Below, piece after piece: positions 22,104 to 30,978 of a DNA stretch of 64,000 nt. The stretch lies in the NCBI RefSeq assembly GCF_000241485.1, contig NZ_JH584241.1:458761-522760 (forward strand), in the 5' to 3' direction. Each line of letters opens with the position of its first letter. Position 1 is the first letter of the stretch. The DNA comes from Sphingomonas sp. PAMC 26605. Lineage in GTDB: Bacteria > Pseudomonadota > Alphaproteobacteria > Sphingomonadales > Sphingomonadaceae. The position numbers and the translations under genes were made by a program. The notes beneath the pieces are model-generated. The model ran no database searches, was not told where the DNA came from, and saw only the letters and a list, made by a program, of their open reading frames with translations.

Positions 22104-25100
22104 ATGACCGAGACCCCAGACACCACGCCCCCCGCCCGCGATTATCGCGACACCGTCTTCCTGCCGAAGACCGACTTCCCGATGAAGGCCGGCCTCCCCG
22201 CCAAGGAGCCGGGCATCCTCGCGCGCTGGCAGGCGATGAACCTCTACGAGAAGACCCGCGAAGCCCGCCGCGGCGCTGAGAAGTTCATCCTGCACGATGG
22301 CCCGCCCTATGCGAACGGCGACATGCATATCGGCCATGCGCTCAACCATATCCTCAAGGACACGGTGTGCCGCACGCAGGGCCTGCTCGGCAAGGACGCG
22401 CCCTATGTGCCCGGCTGGGACTGCCACGGCCTGCCGATCGAGTGGAAGGTCGAGGAGCAGTACCGCGCCAAGAAGCGCAACAAGGACGAGGTCCCCGCGA
22501 ACGAATTCCGCGCCGAGTGCCGTGCCTATGCGCAGCATTGGGTCAACGTGCAGCGCGAGCAGCTCAAGCGGCTCGGCATCAACGGCGACTGGGACCATCC
22601 TTATTTGACGATGGATTTCGCCGCCGAGGCGACGATCGTCACCGAGCTGATGAAGTTCGCGGAAAGCGGCCAGCTGTATCGCGGCGCCAAGCCGGTGATG
22701 TGGTCGCCCGTTGAAAAGACCGCGCTCGCCGAGGCCGAGGTCGAATATGAGGACGTCGTGTCGACGCAGATCGACGTGGCGTTCGAGATCGTGGAGGCGC
22801 CGAACGCGCCCGAATTGGTCGGCGCCTATGCGGTGATCTGGACGACGACGCCGTGGACGATCCCGGTCAACCAGGCGCTGAGCTATGGGCCGGAGATTGA
22901 GTACATCGTTCTCGATTACCCGACGACAAGTCAACGATATCTCGTTGCGAACGACCCTGAGCTGCTTGCCCGGTTTTTTGGTCGCGCCTCTAAGGAAAAA
23001 TGGGGATCTCGCGCAGAATTCAGGCGGGCGCTTCACGATGATGATAAGGCGATGGCTTGGGCGTTCGCTGAAGCAGATCAGCCGCTTATCATTCGGGGCT
23101 CTCAGCTCGAAGGCGCCACCGCGCGTCACCCGATGCACGAACTCGGCGGGTTCTTCGCCAAGCCGCGGCCGTTCCTGCCGGGTGATTTCGTTACCACCGA
23201 CGCGGGCACCGGGCTCGTCCATATGTCCCCCGACCACGGCGAGGACGATTTCCTGCTGTGCAAGCAATACGGCATCGAGCCGGTCTTCGCGGTCGATGGC
23301 GCGGGCATGTATCGCGACGATTGGGCGTGGCTCGGCGGGCAGGGCTCGGTGATCAACAAGAAGTTCGTCTCCGCCGAGGGGCCGATCTGTACGGACCTGC
23401 GCGCAGTTGGTGCGTTGCTCGCGGCGAGCGATGATTTTGCGCATTCCTACCCGCATTCGTGGCGGTCGAAGGCGAAGGTCATCTTCCGGGCGACGCCGCA
23501 ATGGTTCATTCCGATGGACCAGGCGCTGCCCGAAAGCCCCTCCCCTTCAGGGGAGGGGTTGGGGTGGGGCCGTGCCGCGGCCTCGAGCGTCGGTCTCGGT
23601 GAGACGGCCCCCAGCCCCTCCCCTGAAGGGGAGGGGAGTCCTGGGCGGACCTTGCGGGAGACCGCGCTTGCCGCGATCGAAGCGACCACCTGGTATCCAC
23701 CCAAGGGCCAGAACCGCATCACCGCGATGGTCGCTGGCCGCCCCGACTGGGTGATCAGCCGCCAGCGCGCCTGGGGCGTGCCGATCACGCTGTTCGTCAA
23801 CCGCGCGACCGGCCAGTATCTCGTCGATCCCGCGGTCAACGCGCGGATCATCGCCGCCATCACCGCGCAGGGCGTCGATGCGTGGAGCGAGGAAGCCGCG
23901 CAGGACCTGCTCGGCCCCGACTACGACCTCGCCGATTACGAGCGCGTCACCGACATTCTCGACGTGTGGTTCGACAGCGGCTGCACGCACGCCTTCGTGC
24001 TCGAGAGCGGGCGCTGGCCCGATCTGCGCTGGCCCGCCGATCTCTATCTCGAAGGCTCGGACCAGCATCGCGGCTGGTTCCAGTCGTCGCTGATGGAGGC
24101 ATGCGGCACGCGCGGGCGTGCGCCGTACAATGCGGTGCTGACGCATGGCTTCACGATGGATGCGAAGGGCATGAAGATGTCCAAGTCGCTCGGCAACACG
24201 ATCAACCCGCTCGACTTGATGAAGGAATCGGGCGCGGACATCCTGCGGCTGTGGGCGCTGTCGGTCGATTTCACCGAGGACCACCGCATCGGCAAGGAGA
24301 TATTGGGCGGCGTCTCCGACCAGTATCGCAAGCTGCGCAACACCTTCCGCTACCTGCTCGGCGCGCTCGACGGGTTCGACGAGGCCGAGCTTCTGCCGGT
24401 CGCGGAGATGCCCGAGCTCGAACGCTATGTGCTCCACCTGCTCGCCGAGCTCGACGCCAAGCTGCGTGCGGCGGTGCTGGTGTACGATTTCAACAGCTAT
24501 GTCCGGCTGCTGACCGAGTTCGCGCAGGAAGACCTGTCGGCCTTCTACTTCGATATCCGCAAGGATTCGCTCTATTGCGACGCGCCGACCGATCTCAAGC
24601 GCCGCGCGGTGCGCACCGTGTTCGACACGCTGTTCCACGCACTCGTCCGTTACGCCGCGCCGGTGCTGTGCTTCACTGCGGAGGAGACGTGGCAGGCGCG
24701 CTTCCCGAGCGAGGATGGTTCGGTGCACCTGCTCGAATGGCCTGAAGTCCCGTCGAGTGTCGGCGACAGCACATTGGTCGAAAAGTGGGTTCTGATTCGA
24801 AAGGCTCGGACAGTCATTGTCGGAGCAATCGAACCGCTTCGCAGGGACAAACTCATTCGGTCCAGCTTGGAGGCGGACATTTATGTAGCCGTTGAAGACG
24901 ATGCGGCAATGTTCGACGCACTGGCGAGTGTGGATCTCTCGGAAATCGCCATTTCCTCGAAATCTGAGATCGTTAACGGTCGAATGGAAGGCGGCGGTGG
25001 TTTTCAATTGCCGATCGCTCCATCGATTGGGGTACATGTGAAGAAGACCGATTTCCACAAATGCGGCCGCTGCTGGCGCCTGCTCCCCGAAGTCGAGGAA

Positions 25101-25142
25101 GACGGCGATCTGTGCGACCGTTGCGAAGCGGCGGTGGCATGA
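22104..25142 (+). CDS. ileS: Isoleucyl-tRNA synthetase
   Basis: This 1012-residue class I synthetase charges tRNA-Ile with isoleucine. The HIGH motif is at 75-78 (MHIGH) and KMSKS at 691-695. The CP1 editing domain lies between, including the TTTPWTIP segment near residue 255. The C-terminus has a zinc-type Cys pattern (CGRCW...CDRC). The protein is longer than the usual 930-970 residues because of about 35 extra residues (near 478-512) encoded by an inserted repeat, in frame. Two stretches (about residues 260-335 and 880-975) have clearly lower GC than the rest. SD is not obvious. The stop overlaps lspA by 4 nt (ATGA), a common arrangement. Likely essential and therefore functional despite the insert. 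Confidence 0.97.
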   Translation: MTETPDTTPPARDYRDTVFLPKTDFPMKAGLPAKEPGILARWQAMNLYEKTREARRGAEKFILHDGPPYANGDMHIGHALNHILKDTVCRTQGLLGKDAPYVPGWDCHGLPIEWKVEEQYRAKKRNKDEVPANEFRAECRAYAQHWVNVQREQLKRLGINGDWDHPYLTMDFAAEATIVTELMKFAESGQLYRGAKPVMWSPVEKTALAEAEVEYEDVVSTQIDVAFEIVEAPNAPELVGAYAVIWTTTPWTIPVNQALSYGPEIEYIVLDYPTTSQRYLVANDPELLARFFGRASKEKWGSRAEFRRALHDDDKAMAWAFAEADQPLIIRGSQLEGATARHPMHELGGFFAKPRPFLPGDFVTTDAGTGLVHMSPDHGEDDFLLCKQYGIEPVFAVDGAGMYRDDWAWLGGQGSVINKKFVSAEGPICTDLRAVGALLAASDDFAHSYPHSWRSKAKVIFRATPQWFIPMDQALPESPSPSGEGLGWGRAAASSVGLGETAPSPSPEGEGSPGRTLRETALAAIEATTWYPPKGQNRITAMVAGRPDWVISRQRAWGVPITLFVNRATGQYLVDPAVNARIIAAITAQGVDAWSEEAAQDLLGPDYDLADYERVTDILDVWFDSGCTHAFVLESGRWPDLRWPADLYLEGSDQHRGWFQSSLMEACGTRGRAPYNAVLTHGFTMDAKGMKMSKSLGNTINPLDLMKESGADILRLWALSVDFTEDHRIGKEILGGVSDQYRKLRNTFRYLLGALDGFDEAELLPVAEMPELERYVLHLLAELDAKLRAAVLVYDFNSYVRLLTEFAQEDLSAFYFDIRKDSLYCDAPTDLKRRAVRTVFDTLFHALVRYAAPVLCFTAEETWQARFPSEDGSVHLLEWPEVPSSVGDSTLVEKWVLIRKARTVIVGAIEPLRRDKLIRSSLEADIYVAVEDDAAMFDALASVDLSEIAISSKSEIVNGRMEGGGGFQLPIAPSIGVHVKKTDFHKCGRCWRLLPEVEEDGDLCDRCEAAVA
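23536..23637. repeat. Palindromic repeat inserted in frame in ileS
   Basis: Two 22-bp near-palindromes of the form CCCCTCCCC-N4-GGGGAGGGG (23537-23558 and 23615-23636) bracket a G-rich strip (TTGGGGTGGGG) and a 45-bp centre. The left end is the same as the outer end of the DUF559 element repeats. It codes for a Ser/Pro/Gly-rich stretch (SPSPSGEG...SPEGEGSPG) that ordinary IleS proteins do not have. The insert appears to be a multiple of three bases. Confidence 0.85.
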
Positions 25143-25666
25143 GGCTCCCGCTCGCAGGCTTCGCGACCGCCGCGCTGCTGTTCGTCGCCGACCAGGCGGC
25201 CAAGCTCGGCGTGACCGAGGGCCTCAAGCTCGACGAGATGACCAACGCGCATTTCGTCACGGCGTTCTTCAACCTGCGCTTCGTCGCCAATCGCGGCGTG
25301 TCGCTCGGCCTGCTCCACGCCGATACCGACACGACGCGCTGGCTGCTGGTGCTGATGACCGGGGCGATCGCGCTCGGCGTCCTTGTCTGGATGCTGCGCG
25401 AGACCAAGCGCGCCGATCAGATGGCGCTCGGGCTCGTGCTCGGCGGGGCGTTTGGCAACATCCTCGATCGGGTGCGGCTCGGCTATGTCGTCGATTTCGC
25501 CGATCTGCATTTCGGCAGCTGGCAGCCGTTTTTGGTCTTCAACATCGCCGACGCCGCGATTAGCATCGGCGTGCTCATCTTGCTCGCGCGCGCGCTTCTG
25601 GTACGAGACACGCCGAAACTCGATTCTGGGGCGGAACAAGGCCCAACGGAGAATATCCATGCGTAA
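25139..25666 (+). CDS. lspA: Lipoprotein signal peptidase
   Basis: This 175-residue inner-membrane aspartyl protease has four membrane helices. Its conserved motifs are NRGVSLG, GNILDRVRLGYVVDF (first catalytic Asp region) and FNIADAAIS (second catalytic Asp). It removes the signal peptide from lipid-modified prolipoproteins. The start gives an ATGA overlap with ileS, and the longer upstream frame is only a shadow of ileS. The next gene encodes a lipoprotein that LspA should itself process, and overlaps lspA by 8 nt. Confidence 0.96.
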   Translation: MRLPLAGFATAALLFVADQAAKLGVTEGLKLDEMTNAHFVTAFFNLRFVANRGVSLGLLHADTDTTRWLLVLMTGAIALGVLVWMLRETKRADQMALGLVLGGAFGNILDRVRLGYVVDFADLHFGSWQPFLVFNIADAAISIGVLILLARALLVRDTPKLDSGAEQGPTENIHA

Positions 25667-26069
25667 GTTTTCGATTCTGACGGCCGGCGTGGCACTGCTC
25701 GCGCTGGGCGCTTGCGCACATGGCAAAGGCGGCCGCAGCGGCCCCGACGAATTCTCGGTCGCGCGCCAGGCACCGCTGGTGATCCCGCCCGATTTCTCGC
25801 TCACACCCCCCAAGCCCGGCGCGGCGCGCGCCAACGACGTCAGCGCCAACGCGCAGGCGCTCGACGCGCTGTTCGGCGGCACTGCGGCGCGCAGCGCTTC
25901 GGAGAGCGCGACGCTCTCGCAGGCGGGCGTCGATTCGGACGATCCCGGCATCCGCTCGTCGGTCGGCGACCCCGGCACGACCGTGGTCGACAAGGGCGCG
26001 ACCACGCGCGACGTCGTCTCCGCGCCCGAAGGCGATGGCCAGTCGGCCAAGGCGACCGCACCGAAGTGA
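25659..26069 (+). CDS. DUF3035-type lipoprotein (possible BamF-like)
   Basis: This 136-residue lipoprotein has a lipobox (LALGAC, cysteine at about residue 20). The conserved DUF3035 part follows: a Pro-rich PLVIPPDFSLTPP segment, then a Gly/Ser/Asp-rich, probably disordered tail. In alphaproteobacteria this family commonly sits after lspA. It has been linked with a small outer-membrane beta-barrel assembly lipoprotein called BamF in some annotations; I am not certain it is the same family. It starts inside the lspA stop region (8-nt overlap). A hairpin without T run follows at 26078-26099. Confidence 0.82.
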   Translation: MRKFSILTAGVALLALGACAHGKGGRSGPDEFSVARQAPLVIPPDFSLTPPKPGAARANDVSANAQALDALFGGTAARSASESATLSQAGVDSDDPGIRSSVGDPGTTVVDKGATTRDVVSAPEGDGQSAKATAPK

Positions 26070-26077
26070 ACGGCGAA

Positions 26078-26099
26078 GGGGCGACGGCTGCGTCGCCCC
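26078..26099. terminator. Hairpin between convergent genes
   Basis: A perfect 9-bp stem (GGGGCGACG with its complement) closes a 4-nt loop (GCTG) right after the DUF3035 stop. No T-run is seen on either strand, so termination may be weak or Rho-assisted. It is the only structure in the 77-bp gap to the convergent membrane protein gene. Confidence 0.4.
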
Positions 26100-26146
26100 G
26101 GTCCGCGCCACGCGCGTCCCGACCGTCTGGGAAGGTCGCCCGTTTC

Positions 26147-27529
26147 CTATAGCCGGGCGACGAGCCCGGCGATCGTCACGACCAGCACCGGTGCCAGCGC
26201 GACCCCAAGGCGCCAGCGCGGCATCCGCCAGGTCGACCGCCGCGTGAGCAGCAGCGCCGCCGCGATGCCGACCGCGCTCATCGTCCAGAAGTGATAGCGC
26301 ACCTCCGACGCGACGCTCAGCGGGAGGTAGCTGAAACCATAGAGCACCGCCGACCAGACGAGCGCGACCGCGGGATCGCCGTCGCCGAAGGTCGGGCGCA
26401 ATACCAACAAGCCGCACCCGAGCACGAGCCAGCAGATCGGCCAGCCCGGCGGTATGGTCAGCAGCGTGTCGGCGGCCCCCTGTAGCGTCGCCCGCGCGCC
26501 GTTCGGCGCGACGGTGAAACCCCACGGATTGGGATCGGACTGCGGCGACAGGCCGGGCAGATCGGCGTCGTGGACGAGGAAACGCGTGTTGCGATCGAAA
26601 TGCGCGAGGCGATGCGCGGCATAGGCCAGCGGATGCGCGGCGACCGCGGCGGCCCACCAGCCATAGGGGCCATGCCCCGCCTTGAGCGGTGCGGCGAGAT
26701 TGGTGAAGCCGATCGCGCACGGCGCCGTGCCCCACCAGGCATAGCGATCCCACGAGATCGGCGAATAGCAGTCGCGATTGACCGCGACCGGGTTCGCGAC
26801 GACGGTCGGCGGGAAGGTGTCGCGCGCGGCGAATGCGCCGATCCCGCCGAGATCGTAGATCACCAGCGACAGTTCGACCCCGCTGCGCTTGGCGTGGAGC
26901 GCGGCGTTGGCGAGCGGGAGCGCGAGCAGCAGCGGGATCGCCGCGAGCACGGCGGTGAGGCCGAGCCGCGGGAGCGTCCGCCGCCACGCCGCAGGCGCGG
27001 CGAGCAACAGCAGCGGCAGGCACGCCGGAACCGCGTTGAAGCGCAGCGTCGCCGCCGCGACGAGCAACAGCGCGGCGACGATCCGTGCTGCGCGCCGCTC
27101 GGGTCGCGCCGCGAGCAGGCCGCTCGCCACCAACAGCGCCCCCGCGAACAGGCTGTCCTTGAGCACGGTTCCGACCAGCACCAGCACGATCGGCGACAGC
27201 GCGAGCAAGCCGATCGCCCCCGCCGCGAAGCGCTGTCCGCGCGTCCACGCCGCGTGCAGCCACAAGGCGGTGCCGCCCCAATAGAGCGCCAGCTGGAGCA
27301 CGAGCATCGGCGCCGGCCCGGCGCCGAACGCGCCGAGCTGGCGCCACAGCCAGTTCATCGCCGGCGGGTGCCAGTCGTCATACTGGCCGCTGAGCGCCTG
27401 GCCATATTGCCGGATCGCGTCCCACGTCATGATCCCGGGCCAGAACAGCGCGCCATGCAGCAGCGCCAGCATTAGCGCCGCGCCGCCACCCGCCAGGATC
27501 GCGCGTCTATCGGTCAAAAGTCTCACCAT
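26147..27529 (-). CDS. Multi-pass membrane protein, possible GT-C-type glycosyltransferase
   Basis: This 460-residue inner-membrane protein has about ten hydrophobic helices. A first periplasmic loop after helix 1 carries an acidic motif (PGIMTWDAIRQYGQA), and another loop has a WHPP motif (DDWHPPAMNWLW). Both fit GT-C glycosyltransferases that use polyprenyl-linked sugars (acidic residue in the first loop). A large soluble loop of about 100 residues lies between later helices and holds paired Cys residues. The family is not recognised with certainty, and the substrate is unknown. It is convergent with lspA-DUF3035 and divergent from the tricorn-like gene. Confidence 0.72.
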   Translation of the reverse strand: MVRLLTDRRAILAGGGAALMLALLHGALFWPGIMTWDAIRQYGQALSGQYDDWHPPAMNWLWRQLGAFGAGPAPMLVLQLALYWGGTALWLHAAWTRGQRFAAGAIGLLALSPIVLVLVGTVLKDSLFAGALLVASGLLAARPERRAARIVAALLLVAAATLRFNAVPACLPLLLLAAPAAWRRTLPRLGLTAVLAAIPLLLALPLANAALHAKRSGVELSLVIYDLGGIGAFAARDTFPPTVVANPVAVNRDCYSPISWDRYAWWGTAPCAIGFTNLAAPLKAGHGPYGWWAAAVAAHPLAYAAHRLAHFDRNTRFLVHDADLPGLSPQSDPNPWGFTVAPNGARATLQGAADTLLTIPPGWPICWLVLGCGLLVLRPTFGDGDPAVALVWSAVLYGFSYLPLSVASEVRYHFWTMSAVGIAAALLLTRRSTWRMPRWRLGVALAPVLVVTIAGLVARL

Positions 27530-27657
27530 GCCGCGCTAGCATGGCGGGGCGGCAAAACCATCGGCGATTGCGTGCGGGCAGGGCAAAACCGTGTGGCTTG
27601 TGATCGCCCGGCTTTTGCGCTTCATTGCCGACCGTAACGACGAAACGGGGCTCCTTC

Positions 27658-30600
27658 ATGACATTCCAACGCCTTGCGCTGGCGGCTGCGGGCCTGCTCG
27701 GCTCGACCACGCTGACCGCGCCGGTCGCGCTGGCGCAGGACGCCCGGCCTGCCTTCGCCGAACCCACGCTCTCCCCCGACGGCGCGCTGATCGCCTTCGC
27801 CTCGGGCGGCGACATCTGGGAAGTCGCGGCGTCGGGCGGCGTCGCGCGTCCGCTCGTCACCGATGCGGCGACCGAGGCGCGCCCGCTCTATTCGCCCGAC
27901 GGGACCAAGCTCGCCTTCACCTCGACGCGCGGCGGCAACGCCAACATCTACGTGCTCGATCTCGCCAGCGGCGCGGTGACCCGGCTGACCTATGCCGAGG
28001 CGGGCGAGGAGCTCGACGCCTGGTCGCCCGATGGCAAATATCTCTATTTCGCTTCCGGAGTCGCCGATGTCGGCCGCCAGCCCGACATCTTCCGCATCGC
28101 GGTCGATTGCGGCACGCCGATGCAGGTCAGCCGCGAGACCTATCTCGCCGAGTTCCAGGCGGCGCCGTCGCCCGACGGCAGCACGCTCGCGATCAACACG
28201 CGCGGAATCAGCGCGGGGCAATGGTGGCGCAACGGCACCTCGCACATCGACCAGACCGAGCTGTGGCTCAAGCCGGTGGCCGAGGGCGGCGCGTATCGCC
28301 CGTTGCTCGCCGATGGCGAGAAGCACGCCTGGCCGATGTGGAGCCGCGACGGACGCAGCCTCGTCTATATGAGCGCGAAGGGTGGTCCCGAGAACCTCTG
28401 GCGCGTCGGCGTCGCGGGCGGGGCAGTACCGGAGCAGCTTACGCATTTCACCAGCGGACGTGTGCTATACCCCGCGATGGCGGCGAACGGTTCGGCGATT
28501 GTGTTCGAGCGCGATTTCGGGGTGTGGCGCTTCGACCCCGCCACCGGCCAGGCCGCCGCCGTACCGATCACGCTGCGCGGCGCGGCGAGCACGACCCCGC
28601 GCCGACACGAGCAGTTGCAGAGCTTCACCCGCCTGGCGCTCTCGCCCGACGGGCAGAAGGTCGCGGTGATCGGGCATGGCGAGGTGTTCGCGACTTCGGC
28701 GAAGGATGGCGGCACCGCGCAGCGCGTGACCAATACGCCAGGTGCCGAACGCGAAGTGGTCTGGTCGCCCGACAGCCGCCGTACGCTCGTCATATCCGAG
28801 CGCGGGCTCGCGCATTGCCTCGTCGAATATGATGTGGCGAGCGGGCGCGAGACGGTGCTGACGCGGCAGGGCATCGCCTCGACGCCGTCTTATGCGCCCG
28901 ACGGCAAGTCGGTTGCCTATGTGCTCGATGACCGCGAACTTCACGTCGTGACGCTCGCGGGTGGAGCCGATCGCACGCTGTTCACCGGCGCGATCGCCAC
29001 CGACGAGCGCGACGGGCCGCGCCCGACCTGGTCGCCCGACGGCCAGTACGTCGCCTTCCCGCTGACCGATTCGCGCTCGTTCGTGAATGTCGAGCTCGTC
29101 CCCGCCGCGGGCGGCGCGGCGCGGCCGGTCAGCTTCCTCGCCAATGGCCAGATGGGCGGGATCGCCTGGTCGCCCGACGGCAGCTACATCCTGTTCGATA
29201 CGGCGCAGCGCAGCGAGGATTCGCGCATCGTCCGCATCGACCTGCTGCCGCATGTGCCGAAGTTCAAGGAAGACAGATTCAGCGACCTGTTCAAGCCCGG
29301 CAAGCAGCCCGGCACCCCCGACACGCCGTCCGACACGCCCGCGCCCGCGACGCCCAAGCCGCTGCCGGTCGCGGCGAAGAAAGGCGCCGCGCCGCCGCCA
29401 GCGCCCAAGGTCGCCCCTGTGTCGATCGTCTGGGACGGCCTGCGCGCCCGCGCGACGATCCTGCCGCTTGGGCTCAATGCCGATACGCCGGTGATCAGCC
29501 CCGATGGCAAGACACTCGTCTTCCGCGCGCGCGAGAAGGGGCGTGCCAACCTCTACAGCTACACCCTCGACGAACTCGCCGACGAGCCGCCCGTCGCGCA
29601 GCAACTCACGCAGAGCGACCGGCCGAAGGGCGATTTCGCGCTCGCCGGCGACGGCAAGACGCTGTTCTATCTCGACGGCGGCCGCGTCATCTCGACTCCG
29701 CTCGACAGCCCCAAGCCCAAGCCGATCGCGGTCGGGGCGGAAATGGACGTGGACTTCGCGACCGAGAAGCAGATCGTGTTCGACGAAGCGTGGAGCATCC
29801 TCGACCGCAAATTCTTCGATCCAAAGTTCAACGGCCAGGACTGGAAAGCGCTGCGCGCGCGCTTCCAGCCCTATATCGCCGGCGCGCGCACGCCCGACGA
29901 GGAGCGGCGGATCATCAATCTGATGATCGGCGAGCTCAACGCCTCGCACTCGGGCATCTCGCTCAGCCCCGGTTCGCCCGGCAGCCCGCGGCCCAACCGC
30001 GTCGGCGATCTCGGGCTGCGCTTCGATCGCGCGGCCTATGACGCGGGGCGCGGGCTCGTCGTCCGCTCGGTGGTGCGGCTGGGGCCCGCGGCGATCGAGA
30101 AGATCGTGCCCGGCGACAGAATCGTCAGCGTCGGCGGTGTCGCGATCGGCGCGCATGGTAATATCGATGCCTTGCTCGAGAACAGCGTCGGCCGCCGCGT
30201 TGCGCTCGGTGTGGTGGGCGCGAACGGGCAACGCAGCGTCGTCGTACGCCCGATCTCGGTCGGCGCGGCTGCGGGGCTCGCCTACCGCCAGTGGGTCGAT
30301 GATCGTCGCGCGCTGGTCGAGCGGCTGTCGGGCGGCAAGCTCGGCTATGTCCATATCGCCGACATGTCGTCCGAATCGCTCGACCAGCTCTATCTCGATC
30401 TCGATGCCGAAAATCAGCGGCGCCAGGGCGTCGTCGTCGATATCCGCAACAACAATGGCGGCTTCATCAACGGCTATGCGATCGACGTCTTCGCGCGCGC
30501 CAATTACCTCACGATGACGCCGCGCGACCTGTTCCCGCTGCCCGGGCGCCAGGCGCTCGGCCAGCGTGCGCTCGGCAAGCCGACCGTGCTTGTCACCAAC

Positions 30601-30900
30601 GAATCGTCGCTGTCGGATGCCGAGGATTTCACCGAGGGCTATCGCGCGCTCGGGCTCGGCAAGGTCGTCGGGCAGCCGACCGCGGGGTGGATCATCTTCA
30701 CCGGAGGCGAGCCGCTGATCGACGGCTCGGCGGTGCGCACGCCGGGGACGCGGATCCAGGACGGACGCGGGCAGGACATGGAGATGCACCCGCGCCCGGT
30801 CGACGTGGCGGTGACGCGGCCGCTCGGCGAAGGCCCCGGCACCGATACGCAATTGAGCGCGGCGGTCGATGTGCTGCTCGCGCAGGTGGGGAAGCCGTAA
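27658..30900 (+). CDS. Tricorn-like protease (TolB-type propellers, PDZ, S41 core)
   Basis: This 1080-residue exported protein has a signal peptide (to about ALAQD). Two beta-propeller regions built of PD40/TolB-type repeats follow (many SPDG motifs) across residues 30-660, with a Pro/Ala-rich linker (KPLPVAAKKGAAPPPAPK) between. A PDZ domain (about 790-870) and an S41 catalytic domain come last. Residues fitting the tricorn site are the Ser-His in ASHSG, nucleophile Ser986 (SLSDAEDF) and a Glu in the final MEMHPRPVD stretch. Tricorn proteases degrade peptides after partial digestion by others. Bacterial forms with a signal peptide are periplasmic. The ATG at 27658 is chosen because it starts the signal peptide. 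Confidence 0.9.
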   Translation: MTFQRLALAAAGLLGSTTLTAPVALAQDARPAFAEPTLSPDGALIAFASGGDIWEVAASGGVARPLVTDAATEARPLYSPDGTKLAFTSTRGGNANIYVLDLASGAVTRLTYAEAGEELDAWSPDGKYLYFASGVADVGRQPDIFRIAVDCGTPMQVSRETYLAEFQAAPSPDGSTLAINTRGISAGQWWRNGTSHIDQTELWLKPVAEGGAYRPLLADGEKHAWPMWSRDGRSLVYMSAKGGPENLWRVGVAGGAVPEQLTHFTSGRVLYPAMAANGSAIVFERDFGVWRFDPATGQAAAVPITLRGAASTTPRRHEQLQSFTRLALSPDGQKVAVIGHGEVFATSAKDGGTAQRVTNTPGAEREVVWSPDSRRTLVISERGLAHCLVEYDVASGRETVLTRQGIASTPSYAPDGKSVAYVLDDRELHVVTLAGGADRTLFTGAIATDERDGPRPTWSPDGQYVAFPLTDSRSFVNVELVPAAGGAARPVSFLANGQMGGIAWSPDGSYILFDTAQRSEDSRIVRIDLLPHVPKFKEDRFSDLFKPGKQPGTPDTPSDTPAPATPKPLPVAAKKGAAPPPAPKVAPVSIVWDGLRARATILPLGLNADTPVISPDGKTLVFRAREKGRANLYSYTLDELADEPPVAQQLTQSDRPKGDFALAGDGKTLFYLDGGRVISTPLDSPKPKPIAVGAEMDVDFATEKQIVFDEAWSILDRKFFDPKFNGQDWKALRARFQPYIAGARTPDEERRIINLMIGELNASHSGISLSPGSPGSPRPNRVGDLGLRFDRAAYDAGRGLVVRSVVRLGPAAIEKIVPGDRIVSVGGVAIGAHGNIDALLENSVGRRVALGVVGANGQRSVVVRPISVGAAAGLAYRQWVDDRRALVERLSGGKLGYVHIADMSSESLDQLYLDLDAENQRRQGVVVDIRNNNGGFINGYAIDVFARANYLTMTPRDLFPLPGRQALGQRALGKPTVLVTNESSLSDAEDFTEGYRALGLGKVVGQPTAGWIIFTGGEPLIDGSAVRTPGTRIQDGRGQDMEMHPRPVDVAVTRPLGEGPGTDTQLSAAVDVLLAQVGKP

Positions 30901-30978
30901 CGGATCGGCGCACCGGCGCGATTGCTCCCGCGTCGCACTGTGCTATCCCGCTCCATCACTCGACGGAGCTTCCCTGCC

